Shown here: in pieces, positions 5,906-5,948 of the stretch | Numbering within the stretch: position 1 is the first letter of the stretch | Layout: every line of letters begins with the position of its first letter | DNA from: an uncultured Oscillospiraceae bacterium | GTDB lineage: Bacteria > Bacillota > Clostridia > Oscillospirales > Oscillospiraceae | DNA: 5,948 nucleotides | Assembly: GCA_900769835.1 (NCBI GenBank) | Contig: CAAGIE010000022.1 | Coordinates: 1 to 5,948, forward strand | Reading direction: 5' to 3' | Program-made: the position numbers and the translations under genes | Notes under the pieces: model-generated | What the model was told of the DNA's origin: nothing | Database searches by the model: none | Seen by the model: the letters and a program-made list of their open reading frames with translations, nothing else

Positions 5906-5936
5906 GGAGTACGATCTGCACACGTTGCACGTATTG
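5906..5936 (+). repeat. Diverged match to 138-172
   Basis: GGAGTACGAT, CTGCAC and TTGCACGTATTG occur here in order. The left edge has GGAGTAGCGA, CTGCAC and TTGCACGAATTG at 138-172 in the same order and strand. Together with the 19-base repeat this suggests the two ends of the window carry related, diverged elements. The match is gapped and short, so homology is tentative. Confidence 0.4.
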
Positions 5937-5948
5937 CGAACAACGTAA

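Noticed and set aside
5498..5948. Small frames on both strands over the right-hand repeats (for example 5559-5885 and 5754-5948)
   Set aside because: They translate palindromic repeat DNA and heptamers. Such repeats commonly give spurious hypothetical proteins, and no ribosome site or coding signature is seen.

Overview
The window looks like chromosomal DNA from a GC-rich gut-type Clostridium relative, most likely Oscillospirales/Ruminococcaceae. That is an inference from four things: strong AAGGAGG-type ribosome sites, Gram-positive lipoprotein signals (LSAC, LCAC), an S-layer-homology (SLH) anchored protein, and intergenic DNA packed with short palindromic and TTGACAR-type repeats. No rRNA, tRNA, CRISPR array or transposase is visible.

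Layout. Positions 1-203 are gene-free and made of repeats: a GC-rich hairpin with a short T run, a 19-base element that recurs near the right end, a four-unit heptamer array, a leftward promoter-like sequence and a small hairpin with two more heptamers. Positions 204-1361 (minus) encode a secreted Ig-like/SLH protein. A 111-bp divergent intergenic region (1362-1472) holds both ribosome sites and a good recG promoter candidate. Positions 1473-3515 (plus) encode RecG helicase. It is followed after 13 bp by a lipoprotein gene (3529-4449) and, 15 bp later, by a larger paralogous lipoprotein gene (4465-5670, TTG start). Both lipoproteins are built from about 25-residue YD-like repeats. Positions 5671-5948 are gene-free and hold a seven-unit heptamer array, which supplies the last gene's stop codon, followed by several hairpins and the second copy of the 19-base element.

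How the genes relate. recG and the two lipoprotein genes have the spacing of a single operon. The RecG job (rescue of stalled forks, Holliday junction branch migration) has no evident link to the surface lipoproteins, so co-transcription may be incidental. Three of the four genes encode exported envelope proteins. The least explained part is the tandem pair of repeat lipoproteins, which differ in repeat number (9 versus 12) and seem to have exchanged or shuffled repeat modules. The second is the repeat DNA that brackets the whole block.
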